Of a DNA stretch of 64,000 nucleotides, positions 36,016 to 43,633 are shown piece after piece. Source of the stretch: Sulfuriferula sp047300855 (GTDB lineage Bacteria; Pseudomonadota; Gammaproteobacteria; Burkholderiales; Sulfuriferulaceae); NCBI RefSeq assembly GCF_047300855.1, contig NZ_CP170197.1, positions 2,852,001 to 2,916,000 on the forward strand, read 5' to 3'. Position 1 is the stretch's first letter. Each line of letters begins with the position of its first letter. The position numbers and the translations under genes are program-made. The notes under the pieces are model-generated. The model was not told the origin of the DNA. It did not search any database and saw only the letters and a list, made by a program, of their open reading frames with translations.

Positions 36016-36882
36016 TTGTTGGCGATACGAGAACTTCTCGCCGCCGATCAGGCACAACTGGCGCAGGCACTCGGTCTTGCGTCCTGCGACGCCCGCCTGG
36101 AAGCACAGCTTTTGATGGCCGCAGCCCTTGACGTCAACCGTGCGTGGCTGCTGGCGCATGATGACGAAATGCTCGCCGCGCCCGTCGCGGCGCGTTATAC
36201 AGGCTGGCTCAAACGCAGACTGACAGGCGAACCGATCGCCTATATTTTTGGTGAAAAGGAATTCTACGGCCTGATGTTCAAGGTCAGCCCGGCCGTGCTC
36301 ATCCCGCGCCCGGAAACCGAGCTGCTGGTGGAGCTGGCGCTGGCGCGCATCCCCGTGGATCGGCTATGCCGGGTACTGGATCTGGGCACAGGCAGCGGGA
36401 TCATCGCTATCACATTGGCCAAGCTGCGCCCCTTAGCCGAGCTGGTAGCTGTCGATGTCAGCGCGGCAGCACTGGAATTGGCGCAAACCAATGCCCGTAA
36501 TCTGAAAGCCAACAATATACTGTTTATTGAAAGCGACTGGTTCAGCGCACTCGACAGTGTCGAGAAATTTGACGTTATTGTCAGCAATCCGCCGTATATC
36601 CGCGCGGACGACCCTCATCTTGCGCGTGGCGATTTGCGTTTCGAGCCGACCCGCGCACTCGCCGCAGGCGCGTCCGGACGCGATGCACTTACCCGAATTA
36701 TCACTCAGGCAATACCCCACCTGGCTAGCACCGGCACGTTATTACTGGAACATGGTTACGACCAGGGCGAATATGCTCGTGCTGCGTTACGGCAAACGGG
36801 ATTCCATGAATCCGTCACTTATCAAGATCTCGCCAGCGTCGAACGGGTAACAATAGGGGTGTCGGATAAATTTACATTCTGA
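36016..36882 (+). CDS. prmC: Release factor glutamine methyltransferase
   Basis: N5-methylates the GGQ glutamine of RF1/RF2. 288 residues. SAM motif VLDLGTGSGIIAITLA and the catalytic NPPY in VSNPPYIRADDPHL. The start is one of two tandem TTG codons (36016 or 36019), 2 bases after the prfA stop; no ATG is available upstream of the homology. Last gene of the hemA cluster. Confidence 0.93.
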   Translation: MLAIRELLAADQAQLAQALGLASCDARLEAQLLMAAALDVNRAWLLAHDDEMLAAPVAARYTGWLKRRLTGEPIAYIFGEKEFYGLMFKVSPAVLIPRPETELLVELALARIPVDRLCRVLDLGTGSGIIAITLAKLRPLAELVAVDVSAAALELAQTNARNLKANNILFIESDWFSALDSVEKFDVIVSNPPYIRADDPHLARGDLRFEPTRALAAGASGRDALTRIITQAIPHLASTGTLLLEHGYDQGEYARAALRQTGFHESVTYQDLASVERVTIGVSDKFTF

Positions 36883-36961
36883 TCCCTGTGCTCACTGATA
36901 TCATCTTCGAACAACTAGCCATCGCTTGTCGCTGTGGGTGCTCAACGCAGGATTAAAATTT

Positions 36962-36977
36962 TGGAATGTTTTTTGCT
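36962..36977 (+). promoter_or_regulatory. Sigma-54 (RpoN) type promoter of the HPr-rel-A operon
   Basis: TGGAATGTTTTTTGCT carries GG at 36963-36964 and GC at 36975-36976 with exactly 10 bases between, and matches 10 of 12 defined RpoN positions. The predicted start of transcription near 36988 gives a leader of about 38 nt to ATG 37026. The only other equally good match I found is before the PEP-CTERM gene. Confidence 0.65.
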
Positions 36978-37025
36978 TATTAGCTGCATATAATTGATAT
37001 GCTGTACGATTTTAAGGGGCCGATA

Positions 37026-37619
37026 ATGGATAATAAAATTTACGAAGAGCGGGGAACTGCCGTGACCGAAGCTGTTGGCAAGGACGGCGTAACAAGTGAT
37101 TCGCGACGCCGCTTTACCAAAACCGGCTTGGGTGCAGGCACGGTCATCGCCACGTTGGTCAGCAAACCGGTTCTCGGAGCCCAATACTATTGCACCGTCT
37201 CAGGTATGCAATCCGGCAACACTTCCATGCATGGTCCTGCTGTGACCTGCCAGGGCTGCTCGCCTGGGTACTGGAAAAATAGCCCAGGATCATGGTCGAC
37301 GTACACTTCCTACACAACCTCCGCTACATTTGCCAGCGTTTTTGGTGCCCCCACTTATGGTACCAAAACGCTCATGCAGGTATTGACGGACGAGGAAGGC
37401 TCGCTCGGTTGTCACATCGTGGGCGCATTGTTGAATGCGTCTGCCAGTGATAACGGCAATATGACATACGGTTATAGCGCACAAGAAATTATTAATATGT
37501 ATCAGGCGAGCTACATGACCAATCCGGATCAACTCAAGAAAGATATCTCAAGCTTGGAATCACCTTGCCCGCTCCCCAACGACAATTCTTTCAATGCCTC
37601 TCCCAGGAAAAAGCCGTAG
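37026..37619 (+). CDS. Tat-exported GYWKN-motif protein, candidate substrate of the HPr-rel-A system
   Basis: 197 residues from ATG 37026 (AAGGGG upstream). Residues 26-32 read SRRRFTK, a near-perfect twin-arginine motif, followed by a hydrophobic stretch to about residue 50 and a likely cut near VLGA-Q, so export is by Tat. A leader of about 25 residues precedes the twin arginine. The mature part has five cysteines (56, 75, 78, 129, 181), with CQGCSPGYWKN at 75-85. GYWKN-type segments occur in many bacterial surface proteins. The tail SFNASPRKKP is Ser/Lys rich. First gene of the operon, 13 bases before the PqqD-like gene. Function unknown; being the modified or delivered substrate of the three enzymes is inference. 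Confidence 0.75.
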   Translation: MDNKIYEERGTAVTEAVGKDGVTSDSRRRFTKTGLGAGTVIATLVSKPVLGAQYYCTVSGMQSGNTSMHGPAVTCQGCSPGYWKNSPGSWSTYTSYTTSATFASVFGAPTYGTKTLMQVLTDEEGSLGCHIVGALLNASASDNGNMTYGYSAQEIINMYQASYMTNPDQLKKDISSLESPCPLPNDNSFNASPRKKP

Positions 37620-37632
37620 GTAATTCTGGCTA

Positions 37633-37929
37633 ATGTGCCCATCAACAAGTGATGCCGTTTGGGTAATTGCCTCGGACGCGGGCGTACTTTTACGCCATTG
37701 GGGGAACGCCTACGTAGTCTACAATGTGGCTTCGGGAGACACGCATCAGCTGGGTGCGCTGGCAGGCAGTATCATTGAGCACTTACGGGTAAGCAATATG
37801 ACACAGCTTGAGCTATCAGGGATGCTGGACTCGGCTGAAGCAGCAAACGATACTCAATTTTGCGAAATACTGGAAAGCACGCTAGCGGATCTGGATAACC
37901 TTGGTCTGATCACGGCTCATCAAGCTTGA
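37633..37929 (+). CDS. PqqD-family protein of the HPr-rel-A system
   Basis: 98 residues. The PqqD-like fold is visible as a strand pair and winged helix: VLLRHWGNAYVVYNVASGDTHQLGALAGSIIEHL followed by helices ending in STLADLDNLGLIT (quoted in parts; the family phrase is the HQLGxLAxxIIExL block). PqqD homologs are RiPP recognition elements that bind peptide leaders and present them to modifying enzymes. I recognise the variant curated as HPr-rel-A system PqqD family. Stop overlaps the kinase start (TTGA). Confidence 0.82.
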   Translation: MCPSTSDAVWVIASDAGVLLRHWGNAYVVYNVASGDTHQLGALAGSIIEHLRVSNMTQLELSGMLDSAEAANDTQFCEILESTLADLDNLGLITAHQA

Positions 37930-38849
37930 TTGTTGCCGATTACTCCCTGTCGAAAATCCAGCGCGAACTGTCTGGCGCAGGACTATATTTGCGCACCGGC
38001 GGATTCGTTTCACATATTTGCAGTGACATTGACCTGGTGGGAGAAGGCATTTGTCAGCTTTATGCCGATGCACCCGTACTCGACGCCAATCACTTCGCTG
38101 ATTTTCACATTACACTCAAGCGACCTGCCAACCTTCGGCGCTGGTTCAAGCCCCAGGTACTATTCAGATTTGACGGCTTTGTACCATTCAAACCGCTGCC
38201 ATTCGCACAAGCTTTTGCCTTGCTTGAGTGGGGATTAAACTGGTGCATTTCCACTCATGCCCAGCAATTCCTGATCATCCATGCAGCTGCAGTCGAAAAA
38301 CACGGTCTTGCCGTCATCCTGCCTGCGCCGCCTGGTTCAGGCAAAAGCACACTCACCGCAGGGCTGGTCAGTCGCGGCTGGCGTTTACTGTCGGATGAAC
38401 TCACATTAATTTCACAGACAGGACAGATTGAGCCCATAGCGCGTCCGATCAGCTTAAAAAATCGCTCCATTGATGTCATTCGCGATTTCGCTCCCGATGT
38501 TTTTATTGGCGAGGTGGTGGCCGATACTGTCAAAGGAACGGTTGCGCATATGCGAGCACCTGCAGACAGTGTCGCGCGGGTAAACCAGCCGGCACGTCCT
38601 GCGTGGGTAATCTTTCCTAAATTTCTGGCCGACTCACCTGCCGTAATGGAGCCAGTGGAGCGTAGTCAGGCTTTCATCGAATTGGCTGAAAATGCGTTCA
38701 ATTACAGCCTGCAGGGTGCCGAGGGGTTTTTACGCCTGGCTGATTTAATCGACACTACCAGTACGCTCCGCTTCTGTTATGGCAATCTCGAAGAAGCGGT
38801 TACTGTATTCGATCAACTGGTACAGGCCAAACTCAATGCCTCCAAATGA
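37926..38849 (+). CDS. HprK-related kinase A
   Basis: 307 residues, starting at TTG 37926 which overlaps the PqqD-like stop. The C-terminal half is an HPr-kinase-like P-loop domain: LIIHAAAVEKHG, Walker A APPGSGKST at 134-142, and LLSDELTLIS at 154-163 (acidic pair equivalent to the HprK Asp-Asp). The HprK-specific K3 loop and the phosphorylase motif are not evident, and there is no PTS operon nearby, so it is not carbon-catabolite HprK. HprK-like kinases in lasso-peptide clusters such as paeninodin phosphorylate a C-terminal Ser of the precursor; a similar kinase role on the neighbouring protein is inference. Confidence 0.82.
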   Translation: MIVADYSLSKIQRELSGAGLYLRTGGFVSHICSDIDLVGEGICQLYADAPVLDANHFADFHITLKRPANLRRWFKPQVLFRFDGFVPFKPLPFAQAFALLEWGLNWCISTHAQQFLIIHAAAVEKHGLAVILPAPPGSGKSTLTAGLVSRGWRLLSDELTLISQTGQIEPIARPISLKNRSIDVIRDFAPDVFIGEVVADTVKGTVAHMRAPADSVARVNQPARPAWVIFPKFLADSPAVMEPVERSQAFIELAENAFNYSLQGAEGFLRLADLIDTTSTLRFCYGNLEEAVTVFDQLVQAKLNASK

Positions 38850-39921
38850 CTGCCTGGTCGTGCGTGCATTGCGTGGCGCTTTGCCGCTCGAATCATTGCT
38901 CATGAACGAATGGGATTTACTCATCCGGCAGGGACGCAAGGCGGGTCTCCTGGCGCGGCTGCACTGGCAATGGACCCAGACAGGCCAGATCCACCTAGTA
39001 CCCGAAGCTGCATTGGCACATCTGCTGTCGGCACGTGTCATTGCAGATAAACAAGCCCTTGCGGTGCGTTGGGAAGTATCCCAAATCCGTACAACCCTGT
39101 TACCCATTGGCGTGCCGCTTACCCTGCTCAAAGGCGCGGCATATTGTCTGGCGGGCTTGGTTGCAGGGCGTGGCCGGGTATTCTCGGATGTCGATATTCT
39201 GGTGCCCAAAACACACATCGCGCAGGTCGAATCCGCACTCAAAATGCGCGGCTGGGTGGCCACCCAGCACGATGCCTATGACCAGCGCTACTATCGCAAC
39301 TGGATGCACGAGATACCCCCGCTGGTACACCTCAAACGCCTTTCCGTGATCGACGTGCACCATGCCATTCTGCCGGAAACCGCGCGCCTGAAACCCAATC
39401 CCACTTTGCTTCTTGCTGCTGTCCAGGCCATACCTGGAGCAACGAATCTGTTCACATTGGCACCCGCCGACATGGTGCTGCACTCGGCCAGTCATTTATT
39501 CTGCGGCGAATTCGAGCATGGCTTGCGCGATTTGTCGGACATCGACTTGCTGCTGCGCGAATTCGGTACCGTGGCAGAGTTCTGGGATGGCTTGGTGCCG
39601 CGCGCGCAACAACTGGATCTGGCGCGGCCACTGTATTTCGCGCTGCACTGGGCGGTGCGGTTGTTTGCTACGCCGGTACCTTCCCCGGTGCTGCGCGAGA
39701 TCGACGCATGCGCGCGTCCCTCTATACCGGCAAAGCAGCTCATGAATGCGCTGCTACAGCGTGCCTTAGTACCTGATCACGCCAGCTGCCACGATGCACT
39801 GTCTGTCCCGGCGCGCGGCCTGCTCTATGCGCGCGCCCACTGGCTGCGCATGCCGCCGCACCTGCTGGCTTATCACCTGGCGCACAAGGCGCTGTTTCCA
39901 CCACACTCGGCGGCAAATTAA
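38836..39921 (+). CDS. Nucleotidyltransferase family protein (NTP_transf_5-like)
   Basis: 361 residues from ATG 38836, overlapping the kinase by 14 bases. Family marks: TLLKGAAYCLAG (98-110) and the catalytic acidic motif RVFSDVDILVP (114-124; S-D-V-D). A mostly helical C-terminal half follows, with HSASHLFCGEFEHGLRDLSDIDLLL. PF14907-type enzymes accompany HprK-like kinases and PqqD-like proteins in peptide and polysaccharide loci; the donor nucleotide and acceptor are unknown. Its stop overlaps the convergent cbpM gene by 4 bases. Confidence 0.82.
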   Translation: MPPNDCLVVRALRGALPLESLLMNEWDLLIRQGRKAGLLARLHWQWTQTGQIHLVPEAALAHLLSARVIADKQALAVRWEVSQIRTTLLPIGVPLTLLKGAAYCLAGLVAGRGRVFSDVDILVPKTHIAQVESALKMRGWVATQHDAYDQRYYRNWMHEIPPLVHLKRLSVIDVHHAILPETARLKPNPTLLLAAVQAIPGATNLFTLAPADMVLHSASHLFCGEFEHGLRDLSDIDLLLREFGTVAEFWDGLVPRAQQLDLARPLYFALHWAVRLFATPVPSPVLREIDACARPSIPAKQLMNALLQRALVPDHASCHDALSVPARGLLYARAHWLRMPPHLLAYHLAHKALFPPHSAAN

Positions 39922-40217
39922 ACGCAGCGCAAACGTGCGCGCAGCCGTTCGATCTCGTCCTGCATATCCAGCATCAAGCCCAGCACTTCCAGGTTGGCCT
40001 CCAGTTCGTGATACAGCCGCCAGGCGCGGCGCGCGCGTGCCAGGTCTTCTGCATTGAAACGCCAGTCGGCAAGAGTGGTGCCTGCCGGGTTAAGGATGGC
40101 TTCGTCTACGAGTTGGCATATCCAGGTGGATTCAGCACCGCAAGTCCAGGCAAGTTGTTCCAGTGTCAGTTTAAAAACACAGTCTGCAGTAAGTACAGGC
40201 GTGGCATGTGATTCCAT
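39918..40217 (-). CDS. cbpM: Chaperone modulator CbpM
   Basis: 99 residues, MerR-like N-terminal helix-turn-helix shape (LTLEQLAWTCGAESTWICQLVDEG-like) and a C-terminal coiled coil (LGLMLDMQDEIERLRARL). CbpM binds the J domain of CbpA and inhibits its co-chaperone and DNA-binding activity. 5 bases after cbpA, same strand. Confidence 0.88.
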   Translation of the reverse strand: MESHATPVLTADCVFKLTLEQLAWTCGAESTWICQLVDEAILNPAGTTLADWRFNAEDLARARRAWRLYHELEANLEVLGLMLDMQDEIERLRARLRCV

Positions 40218-40222
40218 CTACG

Positions 40223-41152
40223 TCATACCCCCAGCGAGTGACGCGGATCGAATGCCAGCTCCTGCGCCATGGTTTGATATAGCTCGCGCGCGCGCGGTGT
40301 TGTCGCTTCCGGCAGCACCACTTCCAGCGTCAAATACAGGTCACCCGCCGGATTGCCCGGCAGCCCGCGGCTTTTCAGGCGCAGCTTGCGTCCGGATTGG
40401 GAACCGGGCGGTATTTTCACTTCAACTCCTCCGCCTGGAGTAGGCGCCTTCACCGTGGCACCCAACGCGGCTTCCCATGGAGCAACCGGCAGTTTCAGAT
40501 AAAGATCCGAACCGTCCACACGATATAGCGGATGCGGTTTGAACTGCACTTCCAGATACAAGTCTCCCGCGCCTCCCGCGCCGGCCGCTCCCTGACCTGC
40601 GAGGCGCACTTGTTGTCCCGCGCGCACCCCTTTTGGCATCTGTACATCCAGACTGCGTTCGCGGTATGCAAGGTGTCCACTCGCATCAATTTCCGGCACG
40701 CGCAGGCTGATTCGATGCGTTCCGCCGCGATAGGCGTCTTCCAGATCGAGCATGATTTTGGCGTGATGATCCTGTCCCGCTGCACGTTGTTGCGCGCCAG
40801 CATGGCGTGTCCGACGACCAAACAGCTCGGAGAAAAAATCGCTGAAATCCTGAGCCTGGCCCCGCTGATGGGGAGCGCCGCTGAATTCAAAACCCGCATC
40901 CCAATCAGGCGGCGGACGGAATTGTTCGCCTGCCTGCCAGCGACTGCCGAGTTGATCATAGGCCGCCCGCTTTTCGGCATCCTTGAGCACCTCGTTGGCT
41001 TCATTGATTTCCTTGAAGCGTGTTTCAGCGTCGGCTTCCTTGCTTACATCCGGATGGTACTTACGCGCCAGCTTGCGATAAGCTCGTTTGATTTCATCCT
41101 GCGATGCGTCCCGCGCCACCCCCAGAATCTTGTAATAATCCTTGTATTCCAC
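40223..41152 (-). CDS. cbpA: DnaJ-class co-chaperone / curved DNA-binding protein CbpA
   Basis: 309 residues. J domain at 1-70 with HPD in KYHPDVSKEAD; a Gly/Phe-poor linker; two C-terminal substrate-binding beta domains (SLDVQMPKGVRAGQQVRLAG, LYLKLPVAPWEAALG, GRKLRLKSRGLPG). There is no CxxCxGxG zinc region, which separates it from DnaJ. Stimulates DnaK. Co-transcribed with cbpM. Confidence 0.93.
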   Translation of the reverse strand: MEYKDYYKILGVARDASQDEIKRAYRKLARKYHPDVSKEADAETRFKEINEANEVLKDAEKRAAYDQLGSRWQAGEQFRPPPDWDAGFEFSGAPHQRGQAQDFSDFFSELFGRRTRHAGAQQRAAGQDHHAKIMLDLEDAYRGGTHRISLRVPEIDASGHLAYRERSLDVQMPKGVRAGQQVRLAGQGAAGAGGAGDLYLEVQFKPHPLYRVDGSDLYLKLPVAPWEAALGATVKAPTPGGGVEVKIPPGSQSGRKLRLKSRGLPGNPAGDLYLTLEVVLPEATTPRARELYQTMAQELAFDPRHSLGV

Positions 41153-41259
41153 AGCAGTTTTTCCTTTTTTGTGCCCAAGTTCGTATACGCTCTCATTTTG
41201 GACTGTCGTCTCACAATTTCAAGCAAAGCCTGATAAATAAGCGTTCCGGTGAGGCTTGA

Positions 41260-41277
41260 CGCGAGCGTCTGCTCGCG
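41260..41277. other. GC-rich hairpin in the cbpA-grxD intergenic region
   Basis: 7-bp stem CGCGAGC/GCTCGCG with loop GTCT, in the 200-base gap between divergent cbpA and grxD. No T-run follows, so it is more likely a leader or operator structure than a terminator. No clear promoter pair is visible in the gap. Confidence 0.35.
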
Positions 41278-41353
41278 CGTATTATTCCTGATTGATTTAG
41301 TCGGGTATTCCCCCGCATCGTTATAACCTAATTTTCATGGAGTACCAGCAACA

Positions 41354-41659
41354 ATGAGCGCACAAGACACCATCCGCGAGCAAGTCACTTCTCACAAAGT
41401 CGTGTTGTACATGAAGGGTACACCGCAATTCCCGCAGTGCGGTTTTTCCGCCAATGCCACGCAAATTCTCAAGTCCTGCGGCGTCACCGATCCGTTTACG
41501 GTAAACGTTCTGGCCGACCCGGAAATTCGCCAGGGCATTAAAGAATATGCAAACTGGCCGACCATCCCGCAGCTTTACGTGAATGGCGAGTTTGTTGGCG
41601 GTTCCGACATCATGCAAGAAATGTTCAAGAACGGTGAGTTGCAAAAACTGCTGGCCTGA
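41354..41659 (+). CDS. grxD: Monothiol glutaredoxin Grx4
   Basis: 101 residues. Active-site CGFS at 29-32 (PQFPQCGFSANA), then the glutathione-binding TIPQLYVNGEFVGGSDI. CGFS glutaredoxins carry [2Fe-2S] clusters with BolA partners and serve Fe-S trafficking. Monocistronic between its own leader and a terminator. Confidence 0.96.
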   Translation: MSAQDTIREQVTSHKVVLYMKGTPQFPQCGFSANATQILKSCGVTDPFTVNVLADPEIRQGIKEYANWPTIPQLYVNGEFVGGSDIMQEMFKNGELQKLLA

Positions 41660-41673
41660 TTTAATCGTCAAAC

Positions 41674-41701
41674 AAAAAACGCAGCCTGAGCTGCGTTTTT
41701 T
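41674..41701. terminator. Bidirectional terminator between grxD and hemL
   Basis: 11-bp inverted repeat AAAAAACGCAG/CTGCGTTTTTT (41674-41684, 41691-41701), loop CCTGAG, placed between two convergent genes. Confidence 0.9.
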
Positions 41702-41717
41702 ATTGGGCATCCAGCGA

Positions 41718-43001
41718 TTACCTCGCCATTTGCGCAAATACCCGATCCGCTGCTGCCAGTGTGGCCTCAATTTCTGCGGCACCATGCGCAGCAGACACAA
41801 ACCCTGCCTCGAACGCTGAGGGCGCAAAGTAAACGCCCACATCCAGCATGGCGTGGAAAAAGCGGTTGAATGCCTCTTTGTCGCATTCCATCACCTCCGC
41901 ATAGGTTTGTGGCGCTGTGGCGCGGAAATACAAGCCAAACATGCCGCCCACTGCCTGCGCTGAAAACACCACGCCATGGCTGGAAGCAGCGTCGCACAGC
42001 CCGGTCACCAGGGTTGTGGTAGTAGCAGCCAGACGTTCATGAAAACCCGGTTCACGAATGAGGCCAAGTGTCGCCAGGCCTGCCGCCACCGCAACCGGGT
42101 TACCTGACAACGTGCCTGCCTGATAAACCGGGCCCAGCGGCGCGAGTTTTTCCATGATCTCGCGCCGCCCGCCAAATGCGCCTACTGGCAGACCGCCACC
42201 AATGACTTTGCCGAAGGTGGAAAGGTCCGGGGTAATCCCGTACAGCGCCTGCGCGCCGCCCAACGCAACGCGAAACCCGGTCATCACCTCGTCGAAAATC
42301 AGCACCGCGCCATACTGCGTGCACAAATCGCGCATGGCTTGCAGGAATTCCGCACGCGGTGCAATCAGGTTCATGTTACCCACTACCGGCTCGACAATTA
42401 TCGCAGCGATTTCGTGACCGATGCGGGCGAAGGTATCCGCCAGTTGCTGCGTGTCGTTGTAATCCAGCACCAGCGTGAGTGCAGCCAGTTCAGCAGGCAC
42501 CCCGGCGGAACTGGGCTGACCGAAAGTGAGCGCGCCCGAACCCGCCTTGACCAGAAGCGAGTCGCCATGACCATGGTAGCAGCCCTCGAATTTGATGATC
42601 TTGTCGCGCCCGGTATGGCCTCGCGCCAGGCGAATCGCACTCATCGTCGCTTCGGTACCGGAACTGGTGAGACGTACCATGTCCATGCTCGGCACCAGCT
42701 CAACCAGCAGGTCGGCCATTTCAACTTCCAGACCCGTCGGGGCACCAAAGCTCAGACCGCGCGCCGCGCGCTCATACACGGCTTGCAAAACCTCAGGGTG
42801 GCTGTGGCCAACGATCATCGGTCCCCACGAACCTACATAGTCGATGTATTCGCGGCCATCGGCATCCCACACACGTGCACCCAGCGCACGTTCAAAAAAG
42901 CATGGCGTGCCGCCCACCGAACGAAACGCGCGCACCGGTGAATTGACTCCACCCGGAATATGGCGCTGGGCGCGGGCAAACAGTTCTTCATTTTTACTCA
43001 T
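41718..43001 (-). CDS. hemL: Glutamate-1-semialdehyde 2,1-aminomutase
   Basis: PLP enzyme forming 5-aminolevulinate from the HemA product. 427 residues, fold-type I aminotransferase. The PLP lysine is K265 in STFGKVIGGGLP, the same number as in E. coli; also IFDEVMTGFR and YVGSWGPMIVGH. Five bases after thiE on the same strand, a common betaproteobacterial thiD-thiE-hemL order. Confidence 0.96.
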   Translation of the reverse strand: MSKNEELFARAQRHIPGGVNSPVRAFRSVGGTPCFFERALGARVWDADGREYIDYVGSWGPMIVGHSHPEVLQAVYERAARGLSFGAPTGLEVEMADLLVELVPSMDMVRLTSSGTEATMSAIRLARGHTGRDKIIKFEGCYHGHGDSLLVKAGSGALTFGQPSSAGVPAELAALTLVLDYNDTQQLADTFARIGHEIAAIIVEPVVGNMNLIAPRAEFLQAMRDLCTQYGAVLIFDEVMTGFRVALGGAQALYGITPDLSTFGKVIGGGLPVGAFGGRREIMEKLAPLGPVYQAGTLSGNPVAVAAGLATLGLIREPGFHERLAATTTTLVTGLCDAASSHGVVFSAQAVGGMFGLYFRATAPQTYAEVMECDKEAFNRFFHAMLDVGVYFAPSAFEAGFVSAAHGAAEIEATLAAADRVFAQMAR

Positions 43002-43006
43002 GATTT

Positions 43007-43633
43007 TCAGTCTTCTGTTTCAGCAATGAAAAAATCGGCGAAGCAACGCGCGCGCGCTTCGATATCGGCCGCCTCAAACAAGGCATGAATCACCGCAATC
43101 GCATCCGCCCCCGCCTCGATGAGCGACTCTGCATTGTCAGGTGTGATGCCGCCTATTGCCACGATGGGCAGGTGCAACACTCCACTTGCGTGTTGCAGCA
43201 GGGCGATATCCGCGCGCGGCGCAGCGGGTTTGGTGGGGGATGCGAAAAAACTGCCAAATGCCGCATAATCGGCACCTGCAGCCTGAGCTGCCAATGCCAG
43301 ATCTAGGCTTTGATAGCATGACACGCCAATGATTTTGTCCGGGCCCAGCACAATGCGCGCTTCGCGAATGCCGCCATCGTCGCGGCCAAGGTGGACGCCG
43401 TCCGCACCCACCAGGTCAGCCAAACGCAGGCTGTCATTGATAATCAAAGGCGCCCGGTAGCGCTTGCATATAACCAGCAACTCGCTGGCTTGCTCGTGCT
43501 GGCGCGCCACGTCGCCGCTTTTATCACGGTACTGGACAACCGCGGCGCCGCCCCTGAGCGCCGCCTCCACCTCGTTCAACAGCCGGGCGCTATCGTCGGT
43601 TTCGCGCGTGATCGCATAAAGTCCGCCGATCAT
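43007..43633 (-). CDS. thiE: Thiamine-phosphate synthase
   Basis: Couples HMP-PP and thiazole phosphate to thiamine phosphate. 208 residues, TIM barrel: GGAAVVQYRDKSGD, IINDSLRLADLVGADGVHLG (in parts), GVSCYQSLDLA, DYAAFGSFFASPTKP, VAIGGITPDN. Overlaps thiD by 4 bases (ATGA). Confidence 0.94.
   Translation of the reverse strand: MIGGLYAITRETDDSARLLNEVEAALRGGAAVVQYRDKSGDVARQHEQASELLVICKRYRAPLIINDSLRLADLVGADGVHLGRDDGGIREARIVLGPDKIIGVSCYQSLDLALAAQAAGADYAAFGSFFASPTKPAAPRADIALLQHASGVLHLPIVAIGGITPDNAESLIEAGADAIAVIHALFEAADIEARARCFADFFIAETED

Noticed and set aside
37926..38849. Classical HPr kinase/phosphorylase of the PTS regulatory system
   Set aside because: No rapZ, ptsH, ptsI or rpoN-hpf neighbourhood, and the family features outside the P-loop differ; PqqD-like and nucleotidyltransferase partners indicate HprK-related kinase A.
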